64,000 bases of DNA from Symsagittifera roscoffensis (lineage: Eukaryota; Xenacoelomorpha; Acoela; Convolutidae), in contig NC_087065.1 of the NCBI RefSeq assembly GCF_963678635.1, positions 32,370,373 to 32,434,372 on the forward strand. The letters run 5' to 3'. Shown one piece after another: positions 1 through 12,829 of the stretch. Every line of letters begins with the position of its first letter. The stretch's first letter is position 1. Below the pieces are notes generated by a model. That model did no database searches. It had not been told where the DNA came from and saw nothing but the letters and a program-made list of their open reading frames with translations. Both the position numbers and the translations under genes were made by a program.

Positions 1-3000
1 GAAAAATTTTTGTTAACTACAAAAAAACAACGAACAAAATGGTGGAAAAATTCTCCCAGAAAAAAGTGAAAGTACATGCTTACTTTTATTATTACTCAAA
101 ATTTTAACACGTTTAAACTCTACCCAGAAACTGAACTTGCATGTAAGAACTGGAAATCACTATTTAAAACCAAATTTCCGAAAACCTTCTTGAAATCGAA
201 AAAAGGTTCGATATGAAAACAGGAAAACTCATAATTCCGCAAAACTCATAGGCTAAAACCAGAAGAGGGAAAACGAAAAATTTTTGTTAACTACAAAAAA
301 ACAACGAACAAAATGGTGGAAAAATTCTCCCAGAAAAAAGTGAAAGTACATGCTTACTTTTATTATTACTTAAAATTTTAACACGTTTAAACTCTATCCA
401 GAAACTGAACTTGCATGTAAGAACTGGAAATCACTATTAAAACCAAATTTCCGAAAACCTTCTTGAAATCGAAAAAAAGTTCGATATGAAAACAGGAAAA
501 CTCATAATTCCGCAAAACTCATAGACTAAAACCAGAAGAGGGAAAACGAAAAGTTTTTGTTAACTACAAAAAAACAATGAACAAAATGGTGGAAAAATTC
601 TCCCAGAAAAAAGTGAAAGTACATGCTTACTTTTATTATTACTCAAAATTTAAACACGTTCAAACTCTACCCAGAAACTGAACTTGCATGTAAGAACTGG
701 AAATCACTATTTAAAACCAAATTTCCGAAAACCTTCTTGAAATCGAAAAAAGGTTCGATATGAAAACAGGAAAACTCATAATTCGCAAAACTCAAAGGCT
801 AAAAACAGAAGAGGGAAAACGAAAAATTTTTGTTAACTACAAAAAAACAACGAACAAAATGGTGAAAAAGTTCTCCCAGAAAAAAGTGAAAGTACATGCT
901 TACTTTTATTATTACTCAAAATTTTAACACGTTTAAACTCTACCCAGAAACTGAACATGCATGTAAGAATTGGAAATCACTAATCAAAACCAACTTTCCG
1001 AAACCCTTCTTGAAATCGAAAAAAGTTTCGATATGAAAACAGGAAAACTCATAATTCCGCAAAACTCATAGGCTAAAAATCAGAAGAGTGTAAACTAAAA
1101 GTTTTTGTTAACTACAAAGAAACAACGAACAAAATGGTCGAAAATTTCTCCCTGAAAAAAGTAAAAGTACATGCTTACTTTTATTACTACTCAAAACTTT
1201 AACACGTTTAAACTCTACCCAGAAACTGAACTTGCATGTAAGAACTGGAAATCACTATTTAAAACCAAATTTCCGAAAACCTTCTTGAACTTGAAAAAAG
1301 GTTCGATATGAAAACAGGAAAACTCATAATTCCGCAAAACTCATAATCTAAAAACAAAAGAGGGAAAACGAAAAATTTTTGTTAACTACAACAAAACAAC
1401 GAACAAAATGGTGAAAAAATTCTCCCAGAAAAAAGTGAAAGTACATGCTTACTTTTATTATTACTCAAAATTTTAACACTTTTAAACTCTACCCAGAAAC
1501 TGAATATGCATGTAAGAATTGGAAATCACTAATCAAAACCAACTTTCCGAAAACCTTCTTGAAATCGAAAAAAGGTTCGATATGAAAACAGGAAAACTCA
1601 TAATTCGCAAAACTCAAAGGCTAAAAACAGAAGAGGGAAAACGAAAAATTTTTGTTAACTACAAAAAAACAACGAACAAAATGGTGAAAAAGTTCTCCCA
1701 GAAAAAAGTGAAAGTACATGCTTACTTTTATTATTACTCAAAATTTTAACACGTTTAAACTCTACCCAGAAACTGAACATGCATGTAAGAATTGGAAATC
1801 ACTAATCAAAACCAGCTTTCCGAAACCCTTCTTGAAATCGAAAAAAATTTCGATATGAAAACAGGAAAACTCATAATTCCGCAAAACTCATAGGCTAAAA
1901 ATCAGAAGAGGGAAAACGAAAAGTTTTTGTTAACTACAAAGAAACAACGAACAAAATGGTCGAAAATTTCTCCCTGAAAAAAGTGAAAGTACATGCTTAC
2001 TTTTATTATTACTCAAAATTTTAACACGTTTAAACTCTACCCAGAAACTGAAATTGCATGTAAGAACTGGAAATCACTATTTAAAACCAAATTTCCGAAA
2101 ACCTTCTTGAAATCGAAAAAAAGTTCGATATGAAAACAGGAAAACTCATAATTCCGCAAAACTCATAGGCTAAAACCAGAAGAGGGAAAACGAAAACTTT
2201 TTGTTAACTACAAAAAAACAACGAACAAAATGGTGGAAAAATTCTCCCAGAAAAAAGTAAAAGTACATGCTTACTTTTATTATTACTCAAAATTTTAACA
2301 CGTTTAAACTCTACCCAGAAACTGAACTTGCATGTAAGAACTGGAAATCACTATTTAAAACCAAATTTCCGAAAACCTTCTTGAAATCAAAAAAAGTTTC
2401 GATATGAAAACAGGAAAACTCATAATTCCGCAAAACTCATAGGCTAAAAATCAGAAGAGGGAAAACGAAAAGTTTTTGTTAACTACAAAGAAACAACGAA
2501 CACAATGGTGTAAAATTTCTCCCAGAAAAAAGTGAAAGTACATGCTTACTTTTTTATTACTTAAAATTTTAACACGTTTAAACTCTACCCAGAAACTGAA
2601 CTTGCATGTAAAAACTGGAAATCACTATCTAAAACCAATTTTCCGAAAACCTTTTTGAATTCGAAAAAAGATTCGATATGAAAACAGGAAAAACCATAAT
2701 TCCACAAAATTCAAAGGCTAAAAATCAGAAGAGAGAAATCGAAAAATTTTTGTTAACTACAAAGAAACAACGAAAAAAATGGCGGAAAATTTCTCCCAGA
2801 AAAAAGTGAAAGTACATGCTTACTTTTATTATTACTTTAAAATTTAACACGTTCAAATTCTACCCAGAAACTGAATTTGCTTGTAAGAATTGGAAATCAC
2901 TAATTAAAACCAACTTTCCGAAAACCTTCTTGAAATCGAAAAAAGGTTCGATATGAAAACAGGAAAACTCATAATTCCGCAAAACTCAGAGGCTAAAAAT

Positions 3001-6000
3001 CAGAAGAGGAAAAACGAAAAATTTTTGTTAATTACAAAGAAACAACGAACAAAATGGTGGAAAATTTCTCCCAGAAAAAAGTGAAAGTAAATGTTTGATT
3101 TTATTATTACTAAAACTTTTAACACGTTTAAAACCTACCCAGAAATTGAACTTGCATGTAAGAATTGGAAATCACTAATTAAAACCAAATTTCCGAAAAC
3201 CTTCTTGAAATCGAAAAAAGGTTCGATATGAAAACAGGAAAATTCATAATTCCGCAAAATTCATAGGCTAAAAAACAGAAGAGGGAAAACGAAAAAATTT
3301 TGTTAACTACAAAAAAACAACGAACAAAATGGTGGAAAATTTCTCCCAGAAAAAACTGAAAGTACATGTTTACTTTTATTATTACTTAAAATTTTAACAC
3401 GTTTAAACTCTACCCAGAAACTGACCTTGCATGTAAGAATTGGAAATCACTAATTAAAACCAAATTTCCGAAAACCTTCTTGGAATCGAAAAAAGGTTCG
3501 ATATGAAAACAAGAAAATTCATAATTCCGCAAAATTCATAGGCTAAAAAACAGAAGAGGGAAAACGAAAAAATTTTGTTAACTACAGAAAAACAACAAAC
3601 AAAATGAAGGAAAAATTCTCCCAGAAAAAAGTGAAAGTACATGTTTACTTTTATTATTACTTAAAATTTTAACATGTTTAAACTCTACCCAGAAACTGAA
3701 CTTGCATGTAAGAACTGGAAATCACTATTTAAAACCAATTTTCCGAAAACTTTCTTGAAATCGAAAAAAGGTTCAATATGAAAACAGGAAAACTCATAAT
3801 TCCGCAAAACTCATAGGCTAAAAATCAGAAGAGGGAAAACGAAAAATTTTTGTTAACTACAAAGAAACAACGAACAAAATGGTGGAAAATTTCTCCCAGA
3901 AAAAAGTGAAAGTACATGCTTACTTTTATTATTACTTTAAAATTTAACACGTTTAAATTCTACCCAGAAACTGAATTTGCTTGTAAGAATTGGAAATCAC
4001 TAATTAAAACCAACTTTCCGAAAACCTTCTTGAAATCGAAAAAAAGTTCGATATGAAAACAGGAAAACTCATAATTCCGCAAAACTCAGAGGCTAAAAAT
4101 CAGAAGAGGAAAAACGAAAAATTTTTGTTAACTACAAAGAAACAACGAACAAAATGGAGGAAAGTTTCTCCCAGAAACAAAGTGAAAGTAAATGTTTGAT
4201 TTTATTATTACTAAAACTTTTAACACGTTTAAAACCTACCCAGAAATTGAACTTGCATGTAAGAATTGGAAATCACTAATTAAAACCAAATTTCAAAAAA
4301 AAACCTTCTTGAATTCGAAAAAAGGTTCGATATGAAAACAGGAAAATTCATAATTCCGCAAAATTCACAGGCTAAAAAACAGAAGAGGGAAAACGAAAAA
4401 ATTTTGTTAACTACAAAAAAACAACGAACAAAATGGTGGAAAATTTCTCCCAGAAAAAACTGAAAGTACATGTTTACTTTTATTATTACTTAAAAAAATT
4501 TTAACACGTTTAAACTCTACCCAGAAACTGACCTTGCATGTAAGAATTGGAAATCACTAATTAAAACCAAATTTCCGAAAACCTTCTTGAAATCGAAAAA
4601 AGGTTCGATATGAAAACAGGAAAATTCATAATTCCGCAAAATTCATAGGCTAAAAAACAGAAGAGGGAAATCGAAAAAATTTTGTTAACTACAAAAAAAC
4701 AACGAACAAAATGGTGGAAAATTTCTCCCAGAAAAAACTGAAAGTACATGTTTACTTTTATTATTACTTAAAATTTTAACACGTTTAAACTCTACCCAGA
4801 AACTGACCTTGCATGTAAGAATTGGAAATCACTAATTAAAACCAAATTTCCGAAAACCTTCTTGAAATCGAAAAAAGGTTCGATATGAAAACAGGAAAAT
4901 TCATAATTCCGCAAAAGTCATAGGCTAAAAAACAGAAGAGGGAAATCGAAAAAATTTTGTTAACTACAAAAAAACAACAAACAAAATGGTGGAAAATTTC
5001 TCCCAGAAAAAAGTGAAAGTACATGTTTACTTTTATTATTACTTAAATTTTTAACATGTTTAAACTCTACCCAGAAACTGAACTTGCATGTAAGAACTGG
5101 AAATCACTATTTAAAACCAATTTTCCGAAAACCTTCTTGAAATCGAAAAAAGGTTCAATATGAAAACAGGAAAACTCATAATTCCGCAAAACTCATAGGC
5201 TAAAAATCAGAAGAGGGAAAACGAAAAATTTTTGTTAACTACAAAGAAACAACAAACAAAATGGTGGAAAATTTCTCCCAGAAAAAAGTGAAAGTACATG
5301 TTTACTTTTATTATTACTAAAAATTTTAACACATTTAAAACCTACCCAGAAATTGAACTTGCATGTAAGAATTGGAAATCACTAATTAAAACCAAATTTC
5401 CGAAAACCTTCTTGAAATCGAAAAAAAGTTCGATATGAAAACAGGAAAATTCATAATTCCGCAAAATTCATAGGCTAAAAAACAAAAGAGGGAAAACGAA
5501 AAAATTTTGTTAACTACAAAAAAACAACAAACAAAATGGTGGAAAATTTCTCCCAGAAAAAGTGAAAGTACATGTTTACTTTTATTATTACTTAAAATTT
5601 TAACACGTTTAAACTCTACCCAGAAACTGAACTTGCATGTAAAAACTGGAAATCACTATTTAAAACCAATTTTCCGAAACCCTTCTTGAATTCGAAAAAA
5701 GATTCGATATGAAAACAGGAAAAACCATAACTCCACAAAATTCAAAGGCTAAAAATCAGAAGAGGGCAAACGAAAAATTTTTGTTAACTACAAAGAAACA
5801 ACGAACAAAATGGTGGAAAATTTCTCGCAGAAAAAAGTGAAAGTACATGCTTACTTTTATTATTACTTAAAATTTTAACATGTTTAAACTCTACCCAGAA
5901 ACTGAACTTGCATGTAAGAACTGGAAATCACTATTTAAAACCAATTTTCCGAAAACCTTCTTGAAATCGAAAAAAGGTTCAATATGAAAACAGGAAAACT

Positions 6001-6130
6001 CATAATTCCGCAAAATTCAAAGGCTAAAAATCAGAAGAGGGCAAACGAAAAATTTTTGTTAACTACAAAGAAACAACGAACAAAATGGTGGAAAGTTTCT
6101 CTCAGAAAAAAGTGAAAGGACTTGCTTACT
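1..6130 (+). repeat. ~275-bp tandem satellite array, about 22 copies
   Basis: A block such as TTTTTGTTAACTACAAA recurs every 273-280 bp from base 1 to about 6130, where the last unit breaks off into unique sequence. The array runs off the left edge of the window. Units differ by scattered substitutions and small indels, and certain variants recur every third or fourth unit. The short minus-strand reading frames inside it (for example near 3179-3367 and 4561-4749) are repeat by-products and are not called. On the plus strand one frame contains YPETELACK, shared with the post-integrase region of the retroelement at the right end of the window (see 55618-55889). Seen: periodicity and homology. 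Inferred: retroelement origin. It lies in or beyond the downstream dynein intron. Confidence 0.95.
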
Positions 6131-6173
6131 AGAAATATCACCACTAAACAATCATACGTAACTTGGAGCAGTC

Positions 6174-6430
6174 CATTATGACATAAACATTGTCACGAAA
6201 CTTCGTTGCATTACATGTACAATCTTTCAAAAAAAATGTCGCTATCAGAACCGGAAACACTACGACCCCATCACTCGCACCCAGGCAGCCCGTGTTTGGT
6301 TTCCTGAAGACTCACTATTTCTCTAAACAATGCTGATGGGGTTGAAGTGTTCGATTTCTGATAGCGACGTTTCTTGAATGATTCTTTCTGTGATGTAATG
6401 AAGTTTCGTGACAAGATTTATGTCATAATG
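6174..6430. repeat. foldback (inverted repeat) element
   Basis: Two imperfect inverted arms, about 6174-6270 and 6337-6430, are complementary over roughly 95 bp around a ~65-bp spacer. Shared blocks include CATTATGACATAAA against TTTATGTCATAATG, CACGAAACTTCG against its complement, and GTCGCTATCAG against CTGATAGCGAC. It begins just after the satellite array ends. It looks like a foldback or MITE-type element, but no clear target duplication was found and the superfamily is unknown. Confidence 0.7.
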
Positions 6431-8908
6431 TACAATGTTCAAATAGAGAAAAATTCAAAGATACTACAATCACTAGCACTCGAGTTTTTGAAAAATCTCC
6501 TCTCTAGAAACCGTTCAAATTTCATTGATAATGGAGGAAACATACTTTGGTATTATTATGCTACTAGAAAACTTCCACCACCGTATAACTTTGCAATTGA
6601 CAATCGCTGTCAATTTTTCATTTAAAAAAGAAACTAAATTTGTCGATACATTATCTGGTCAAACTTATATTTAGGTTACCACTGTCCCATGTTGGTCAAC
6701 AGAGAGCCACAAAGTAGTACAGCTCAATCCAGATAGAGATAAGTTTCATCTCTTCACACATACCCCACAATAATGCCAACTCTAAAGAAGTTTTCGAGAG
6801 AAAGCATACGCGCTGTAGCTCGACACATGTAAAATCTTCAGAGAATGTTCTCCAGCAAAAACACTATGTCATTTCAGTTTCCGATCTCACTTCTTCTTTC
6901 CTGTCGGTATTTAGTTCCATCTTTAAATCTGACTTGCAATATCAAATACAAGAAAAACATTTCCCAGATCTTTTCACCAGATTGGACACTCCACAAAGGC
7001 AATCAGTTGATCAAAACCCTAGAAAACTTGCTGAAACAGCTGGTTTCTGAGACATCTCAAACTACGATTAAACCGGCAGTTTCAAAAACTTTAAAGTCTT
7101 CAATTCTTTCAACGCAGAAAAAAATGCCCACAAGATATCATTCCAGTCACCAAACTTTACTTTTCTTTGCCTTAAAAAAGAACTGAAAGGAAGGTCTTTA
7201 AGGATGGCCCTATTACATTCTGAAAAAAAATGACTATCAATTTCTGACATTATAAGATTTTTAACTGCTCATGGCGGCAAATACATTACATGGGCGATTC
7301 AAACATACCGAGATTAACGGAGAAGCCAGCGTAGCAAGAGTATTATTTAAAAAAGTTTCGGAAATTTCTCTACCTCACTAAAAATATTTTACTAGACGCA
7401 TAACCTAATGAATACGATAAGAAAAAGTCAGCAAAAACAAATCGAACACAAAACTCCACATTACTACTCCAACAGAAATAACTACAGCAACAGCAAAATC
7501 AAATCTAGAGAACTTACTAAATCATTGATAATACTGACCGCCAACTCACAATTCATCAACTAACACGCTTAGTCTCGCAATCGATATCTCATTCATCGAC
7601 ACTCATTGTCACGATTCTTCCTTAGTCTTCAACTTGAACAAAAAAAAAACATTTTCGATTTTTTGCTTGAAAACTTCCACTTTTCCCAAAATAAACTTCT
7701 AAATTTAGCGAACCTCAAAACCAACGCGACTCCTACCTTGATGAAAATTCCCTCCTCTCTACCCTCTTTTAGTTCCAATTTATTACTTGACTGACCCTTT
7801 AAAAATCCTTATTCGCAAAGCCGAAGAAGATGAACTCTACACAGCCATACTATATCAACTAGCTAACGCACTATAGCTTAACGACTTTACTACAATTGGA
7901 TTCTCGAGTATACTAAACCGTTTTATAGCTCAAAAATCTAAACAATTTTCTATCACAGTCACCTTACGACACGGATCTAGCAGTTAACTCACAAATCACA
8001 AAGAAAGTCTTCATAAAAACAGAATAAAAACTTGATTTATCAAGTAATTACAAAAAGTCTGCCCGCAAAATTGATCACGCACTACAAAACATCAAAGCAT
8101 ATGAAAAGTGATTTACTAAATTTAACTTTCTCGTCAGCAAACAACGCGACATCAATTGATCGCATGAAGTACTGCTGAAAACAAAACTCACACATACTAG
8201 CACTTACTATCGCTTTATTCAGGGATTTTTTTTTACAAATGTTTCCCCTCCTGGAATCTCATTACCGCTATATTTTTATTAATGCAAAATACATTTCACT
8301 CTGCTTCTTTAATTTTACTTGTTGTAATAAAACAACTAACATATTTACGGAATGGTTCGTAATTATGACCCAACCCACCAAATATACTTCATTGGCCACT
8401 TTTTAAAAAAAAACTGCCATCAGCAATCTAGCGAAGCTTTTCATGCAATCACCCTCAATTACTAACTTTCCAACATATTTTTTTCAAACCCGACACCCGG
8501 TAAAAAGTGGTTTCTGTTTTAATCAAACTTTCACTAACCACTTTTTACTTGTGCGTTTCACCAATTCTTTTTCAGTACTAATAGAAAATTGAAAAAACAG
8601 CAGAAAAAAATGAAACTTTTTTGACTCTTTCAAATGAATAAGGCTTACTATTTTTCCGTTAAGTCTCGAAATGAAGAAAAAATATTGCGTAGCAGTAAAT
8701 TGATTGAATTATGCAGAAAAGTTCTTCTAAGCCACTTTTTTTACTAACCACTAGAGCCTAAGTACTAAGTATTCATTCATTTATGCCAGGTACTGAGTGA
8801 ATACTGAGTTTAAAAAAAATTCAGATAAAATTTAAGCTCAGTATGCGTGATTCAATATGTAAACACTTCAATTTGCAACTTGACTCGACTACATTTCACG
8901 CCATGCTT
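6431..8908. other. AT-rich sequence with no recognisable gene
   Basis: No reading frame here has recognisable coding content; the longest candidates (around 6374-6625 and 6845-7186) show no family features. The interval is presumably intron of the flanking dynein gene or intergenic DNA. A short near-duplicated stretch (ACTAAGTATTCATTC / ACTGAGTGAATACTGAG) occurs near 8760-8810. Confidence 0.5.
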
Positions 8909-9997
8909 TCCACAATCTCGTGTAACTCTTCACTACGTATTTGTTGACACAATCTCGTGTAACTCTTCACTACGTATTTGTTGACACAATCTCGTGTAAC
9001 TCTTCACTACGTATTTGTTGACACAATCTCGTGTAACTCTTCACTACGTATTTGTTGACACAATCTCGTGTAACTCTTCACTACGTATTTGTTGACACAA
9101 TCTCGTGTAACTCTTCACTACGTATTTGTTGACACAATCTCGTGTAACTCTTCACTACGTATTTGTTGACACAATCTCGTGTAACTCTTCACTACGTATT
9201 TGTTGACACAATCTCGTGTAACTCTTCACTACGTATTTGTTGACACAATCTTGTGTAACTCTTCACTACGTATTTGTTGACACAATCTCGTGTAACTCTT
9301 CACTACGTATTTGTTGACACAATCTCGTGTAACTCTTCACTACGTATTTGTTGACACAATCTCGTGTAACTCTTCACTACGTATTTGTTGACACAATCTC
9401 GTGTAACTCTTCACTACGTATTTGTTGACACAATCTCGTGTAACTCTTCACTACGTATTTGTTGACACAATCTCGTGTAACTCTTCACTACGTATTTGTT
9501 GACACAATCTCGTGTAACTCTTCACTACGTATTTGTTGACACAATCTCGTGTAACTCTTCACTACGTATTTGTTGACACAATCTCGTGTAACTCTTCACT
9601 ACGTATTTGTTGACACAATCTCGTGTAACTCTTCACTACGTATTTGTTGACACAATCTCGTGTAACTCTTCACTACGTATTTGTTGACACAATCTCGTGT
9701 AACTCTTCACTACGTATTTGTTGACACAATCTTGTGTAACTCTTCACTACGTATTTGTTGACACAATCTCGTGTAACTCTTCACTACGTATTTGTTGACA
9801 CAATCTCGTGTAACTCTTCACTACGTATTTGTTGACACAATCTCGTGTAACTCTTCACTACGTATTTGTTGACACAATCTCGTGTAACTCTTCACTACGT
9901 ATTTGTTGACACAATCTCGTGTAACTCTTCACTACGTATTTGTTGACACAATCTCGTGTAACTCTTCACTACGTATTTGTTGACACAATCTTGTGTA
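8909..9997. repeat. 37-bp minisatellite, about 29 copies
   Basis: The unit contains CTCGTGTAACTCTTCACTAC followed by GTATTTGTTGACACAAT and repeats every 37 bp with almost no change. The only variants noticed are a C-to-T change giving TTGTG at about 9251, 9732 and 9991, spaced 13 and 7 units apart. There are no spacers, so it is not a CRISPR. The uniformity implies recent expansion or strong homogenisation. Each unit carries the palindrome TACGTA. Confidence 0.97.
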
Positions 9998-10362
9998 GCT
10001 AAGATTTTTGAGAATAAATGATTCTCTAGCTTAACAAAATAACTGTGAGAACTTTAGTTTGCTCTCACACGTTTCGGGCTTTTTCTTTACCTAAAAGTTA
10101 TTTATGTGCAAAAATAGCGTCGAAGGATCTAAATTGTTTATAAAGCAAAAAACATCAAACGAGCAAATTATGTTAGCAAAAGTTATTTAGGGGAAAAGTC
10201 TAATGCCCGATTACGATACGGTTACGCATCAATTATTTAGTGGGTTTCCGAATTACTGAAAACAGGGTTTCCAGATAAACAAACTTAATTTCTCGAAGAC
10301 AATTTTGTCAAGCATCTGTGGAAGGAGGGACAGGTGGTGCATTAATTTGAGTTGTGCCCTAC
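9998..10362. other. intron, no feature seen
   Basis: AT-rich sequence between the 37-bp minisatellite and the last dynein exon in the window. Read on the minus strand it is the start of the intron after that exon. The next dynein coding segment expected (continuing AAA6) was not found anywhere from 1 to 10362. Confidence 0.5.
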
Positions 10363-10551
10363 CTCTGTGACCTTGGCCTCTGCCACTTTTTCCTCTATCT
10401 CTGCCGCTGTCTTCTTGGTGTGTTCCAGGTTCTCCACCAGAGCAGTATCTCCCAAAAAGTTACCTCCCGCGGCAGACAGTCGTGCTAATAAATTGTCTTC
10501 CAGCTGCTTCAGAGTGATCGTGTATTCGTTGTTCTGTTTTGTCAGATCGGA
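10363..10551 (-). CDS. axonemal dynein heavy chain, exon 7 of those in window (AAA5-AAA6 junction)
   Basis: The minus-strand exon encodes 63 codons without a stop, from [10 protein letters not shown] to EAKVTE. It includes [20 protein letters not shown], a conserved stretch between AAA5 and AAA6 of axonemal dynein heavy chains. The acceptor is TTTTCAG before TCC and the donor is GTAGGG after GAG; the exon is phase 0 at both ends. It joins in frame to the exon at 13560-13888 (…AGG/TCC…). The intact frame and conserved residues say the gene is functional. The next downstream exon lies outside the window, more than 10.3 kb away. Confidence 0.95.
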
Positions 10552-11899
10552 CTGAAAACCGACAGAACATAAGCAGATTAAATCAAACCACTTCTACTCA
10601 TACTCACTATGTTCCCACTCTGCAAATCTGAAGGCTCCGACAATCCTTCATTTATGGTTGATGTAGGTGTTGTAGTAATTTTCAGTAGTTTGATGAGAAA
10701 GTTGATGTAAAAATTGTTTAAAACGAATATCTTCTTACATACGTTTTATGCAGTACAAATGATAATATTTCCGTCTGTTAAAGTATTAAAAAGACCAAAC
10801 CGCTTGCCTAATTTCAATTTCGAAATATTTCTTTCGCTGTTAACGCTCTAATGGGACGAAATATACCGCGCGTTAATTATCCGAAATGGGCCTATTTGTT
10901 AGGTTTCAAACTCCAGTAACTTCCACAAAAGAAGAACACAGAGATGATATATGTTCTTTTTTGTTTTGAGCTCAGGTCATCACTAGTTTTCATGTGACAA
11001 CACTTTTGAAACACACAGTAAAAATGGACAGTTCAGAAGTCGAATTTTTTTCAGATGAAAAAACCGCACTGAGAACAAATTCTTCGAAATCGGAGTCAAA
11101 GACTGTTTGTACCAAAGCAAAGCCCTGATTTTGTTGGTATATTTTTCTCCTCACGACATTACAGAGAACTGCTCCGCATTTAGCTACAAATAATTTGGAT
11201 CAATTGCCTTCCCTCCTCATATCACCGCGTTTGAATTTTAAAAAATGGCAAATAGCGCGCATAAATGACTCCAACTGGGCAATTTCCAAACACTTATAAA
11301 CTTGCAGAAAACAGCCGAGGTAAAGTGTCACAGAAAGGCAAAATTCAGCCTAAAATAAATGATTGCAAAACCTTAAGTTGCCAAAAAAAAACAATATGTA
11401 TTCCGTCATTGTCTTCGATAGCCAGAGGAAAAGACTGTTCGAATCAGACAGAACGATGTCTTGAACATTCTTAACGTTGAAAGTTCCGCCATATCTGCCC
11501 CAAATTTATGTCATTTGCAACAAAGTGATTTGTTTCTCGTTTATTAAAGCGTTACTTTGGACCAGTTTGCTTGCCTCCAGCACCGAAGTTTGAAACACAA
11601 AATTCGATTATAATGGACTCTTGTTGACTAAAATGTTGTATTATTAATCGATTATCATAGCAAATTTAGACAACATAATTGTTTTTAATTCATTTTAATC
11701 AACTATTTTCATTTACTATAATCCATTTTTGTTTATAAGACAATGTATTATTTTTTGTACATAAAATCCATGAAAAGTGATTAAGTTTTGTAAAAAATGA
11801 CTACTTTTTGTGACTTTCTGCAAATTCGAACAAACACGTTCATCTAGGAACGGTCAAAATGTAGTAACCTTGAAGAGACCAATATGTAGTAATTTTCAA

Positions 11900-12095
11900 A
11901 AAAGCTCGAAAGCGGCACTTTTGAACAGTTTTTTTTTCTTTTTTTTTGCCTGCCGCGCTGAAAAAAATTGGTCAAAATACGTAATTTTTAGTGTTCTGAG
12001 AGCGCTCGGTCGGAAAACCAACTTGGACGACCTGAAAAAAAAATCAACTTAACTTTCGAATTTATAGAAAACCCTCCCCCACTCGTACGCCCCGC
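11900..12095. mobile_element. decayed fragment of the hAT-type MITE family
   Basis: Matches the interior and right side of the complete element at 12830-13255 in the same order: a GCCTGCCGCGC-like block, then GAGAGCGCTCG, then a GACGACCT block followed by an A run, then a C-rich CCCTCCCCCACTCG end. The terminal inverted repeats are gone. Assigned by comparison within the window only. Confidence 0.6.
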
Positions 12096-12829
12096 GATTG
12101 CTTTAAAAATAGAATCATTACAATCCATTTGTAATGGATTCTAATTAATTAATTTTGTTATTTTATAAGGATTGACAATGAAAATCCAATATAATCTATT
12201 AAAATCCATAAAACTTCAGTGACGGCTCTGTTTGCTCGCCCGATATCTAGTTCGATTGATTTTACTGCAAACGCTGCTTGAAAACAGAAAACTGGGTAAA
12301 AGCGCAATTCATTGTCATTTTAAACACCCACAAAAATTGGTGTTAAGGCATCAATATTTTTCGGGCTTTCAAAAATAAAAAGTAGTTGTTAATTTGTCTG
12401 GAGAAATAAAAACCACCCAAGCACAAAAGCTCCAACACTTTTTTTCGAAAATCAGAGCGAAAGATATGGCTTCAATCCTCTTTGAAGTTGACAAATTTGG
12501 TATCAATGAAAAGTTGTTGATAAATTCAAACCAATTTGAGGAAACTTGATCAATATATAATTGTTTCATTCCGCAAAAAAAAAAAATCAAAAAATTACAA
12601 TGCCTGAACAACCCGGGTTGGACTCCGTACGCGAAAAGTGTTTATCAAATGAATTCAAAAAATCCAACGCCGGGTATCTGTGAGATTTCTTCCTTTCAAC
12701 TTCCTCTGGGTTTCATTATGTGAGAAAAAAAACTCGAATATTGTGTTTTCGGAGAAAAATAAAAACATTAACCGAAATTTTTATCCAAATGAAAAAATTA
12801 TTAGCTTACAGTTTTATAACAATTTCGTG

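Noticed and set aside
3179-5024. Family of ~62-residue minus-strand hydrophobic proteins in the left repeat
   Set aside because: They are the same satellite monomer in one frame, disrupted in most units. The informative homology is on the plus strand.
8909-9997. CRISPR-like array
   Set aside because: The 37-bp units are head-to-tail with no spacers, in a eukaryotic intron-rich context.
10352-10555. Plus-strand frame over the dynein exon
   Set aside because: Antisense of a strongly supported dynein exon. The same applies to plus-strand frames at 13683-13874, 14055-14318 and 34728-34940.
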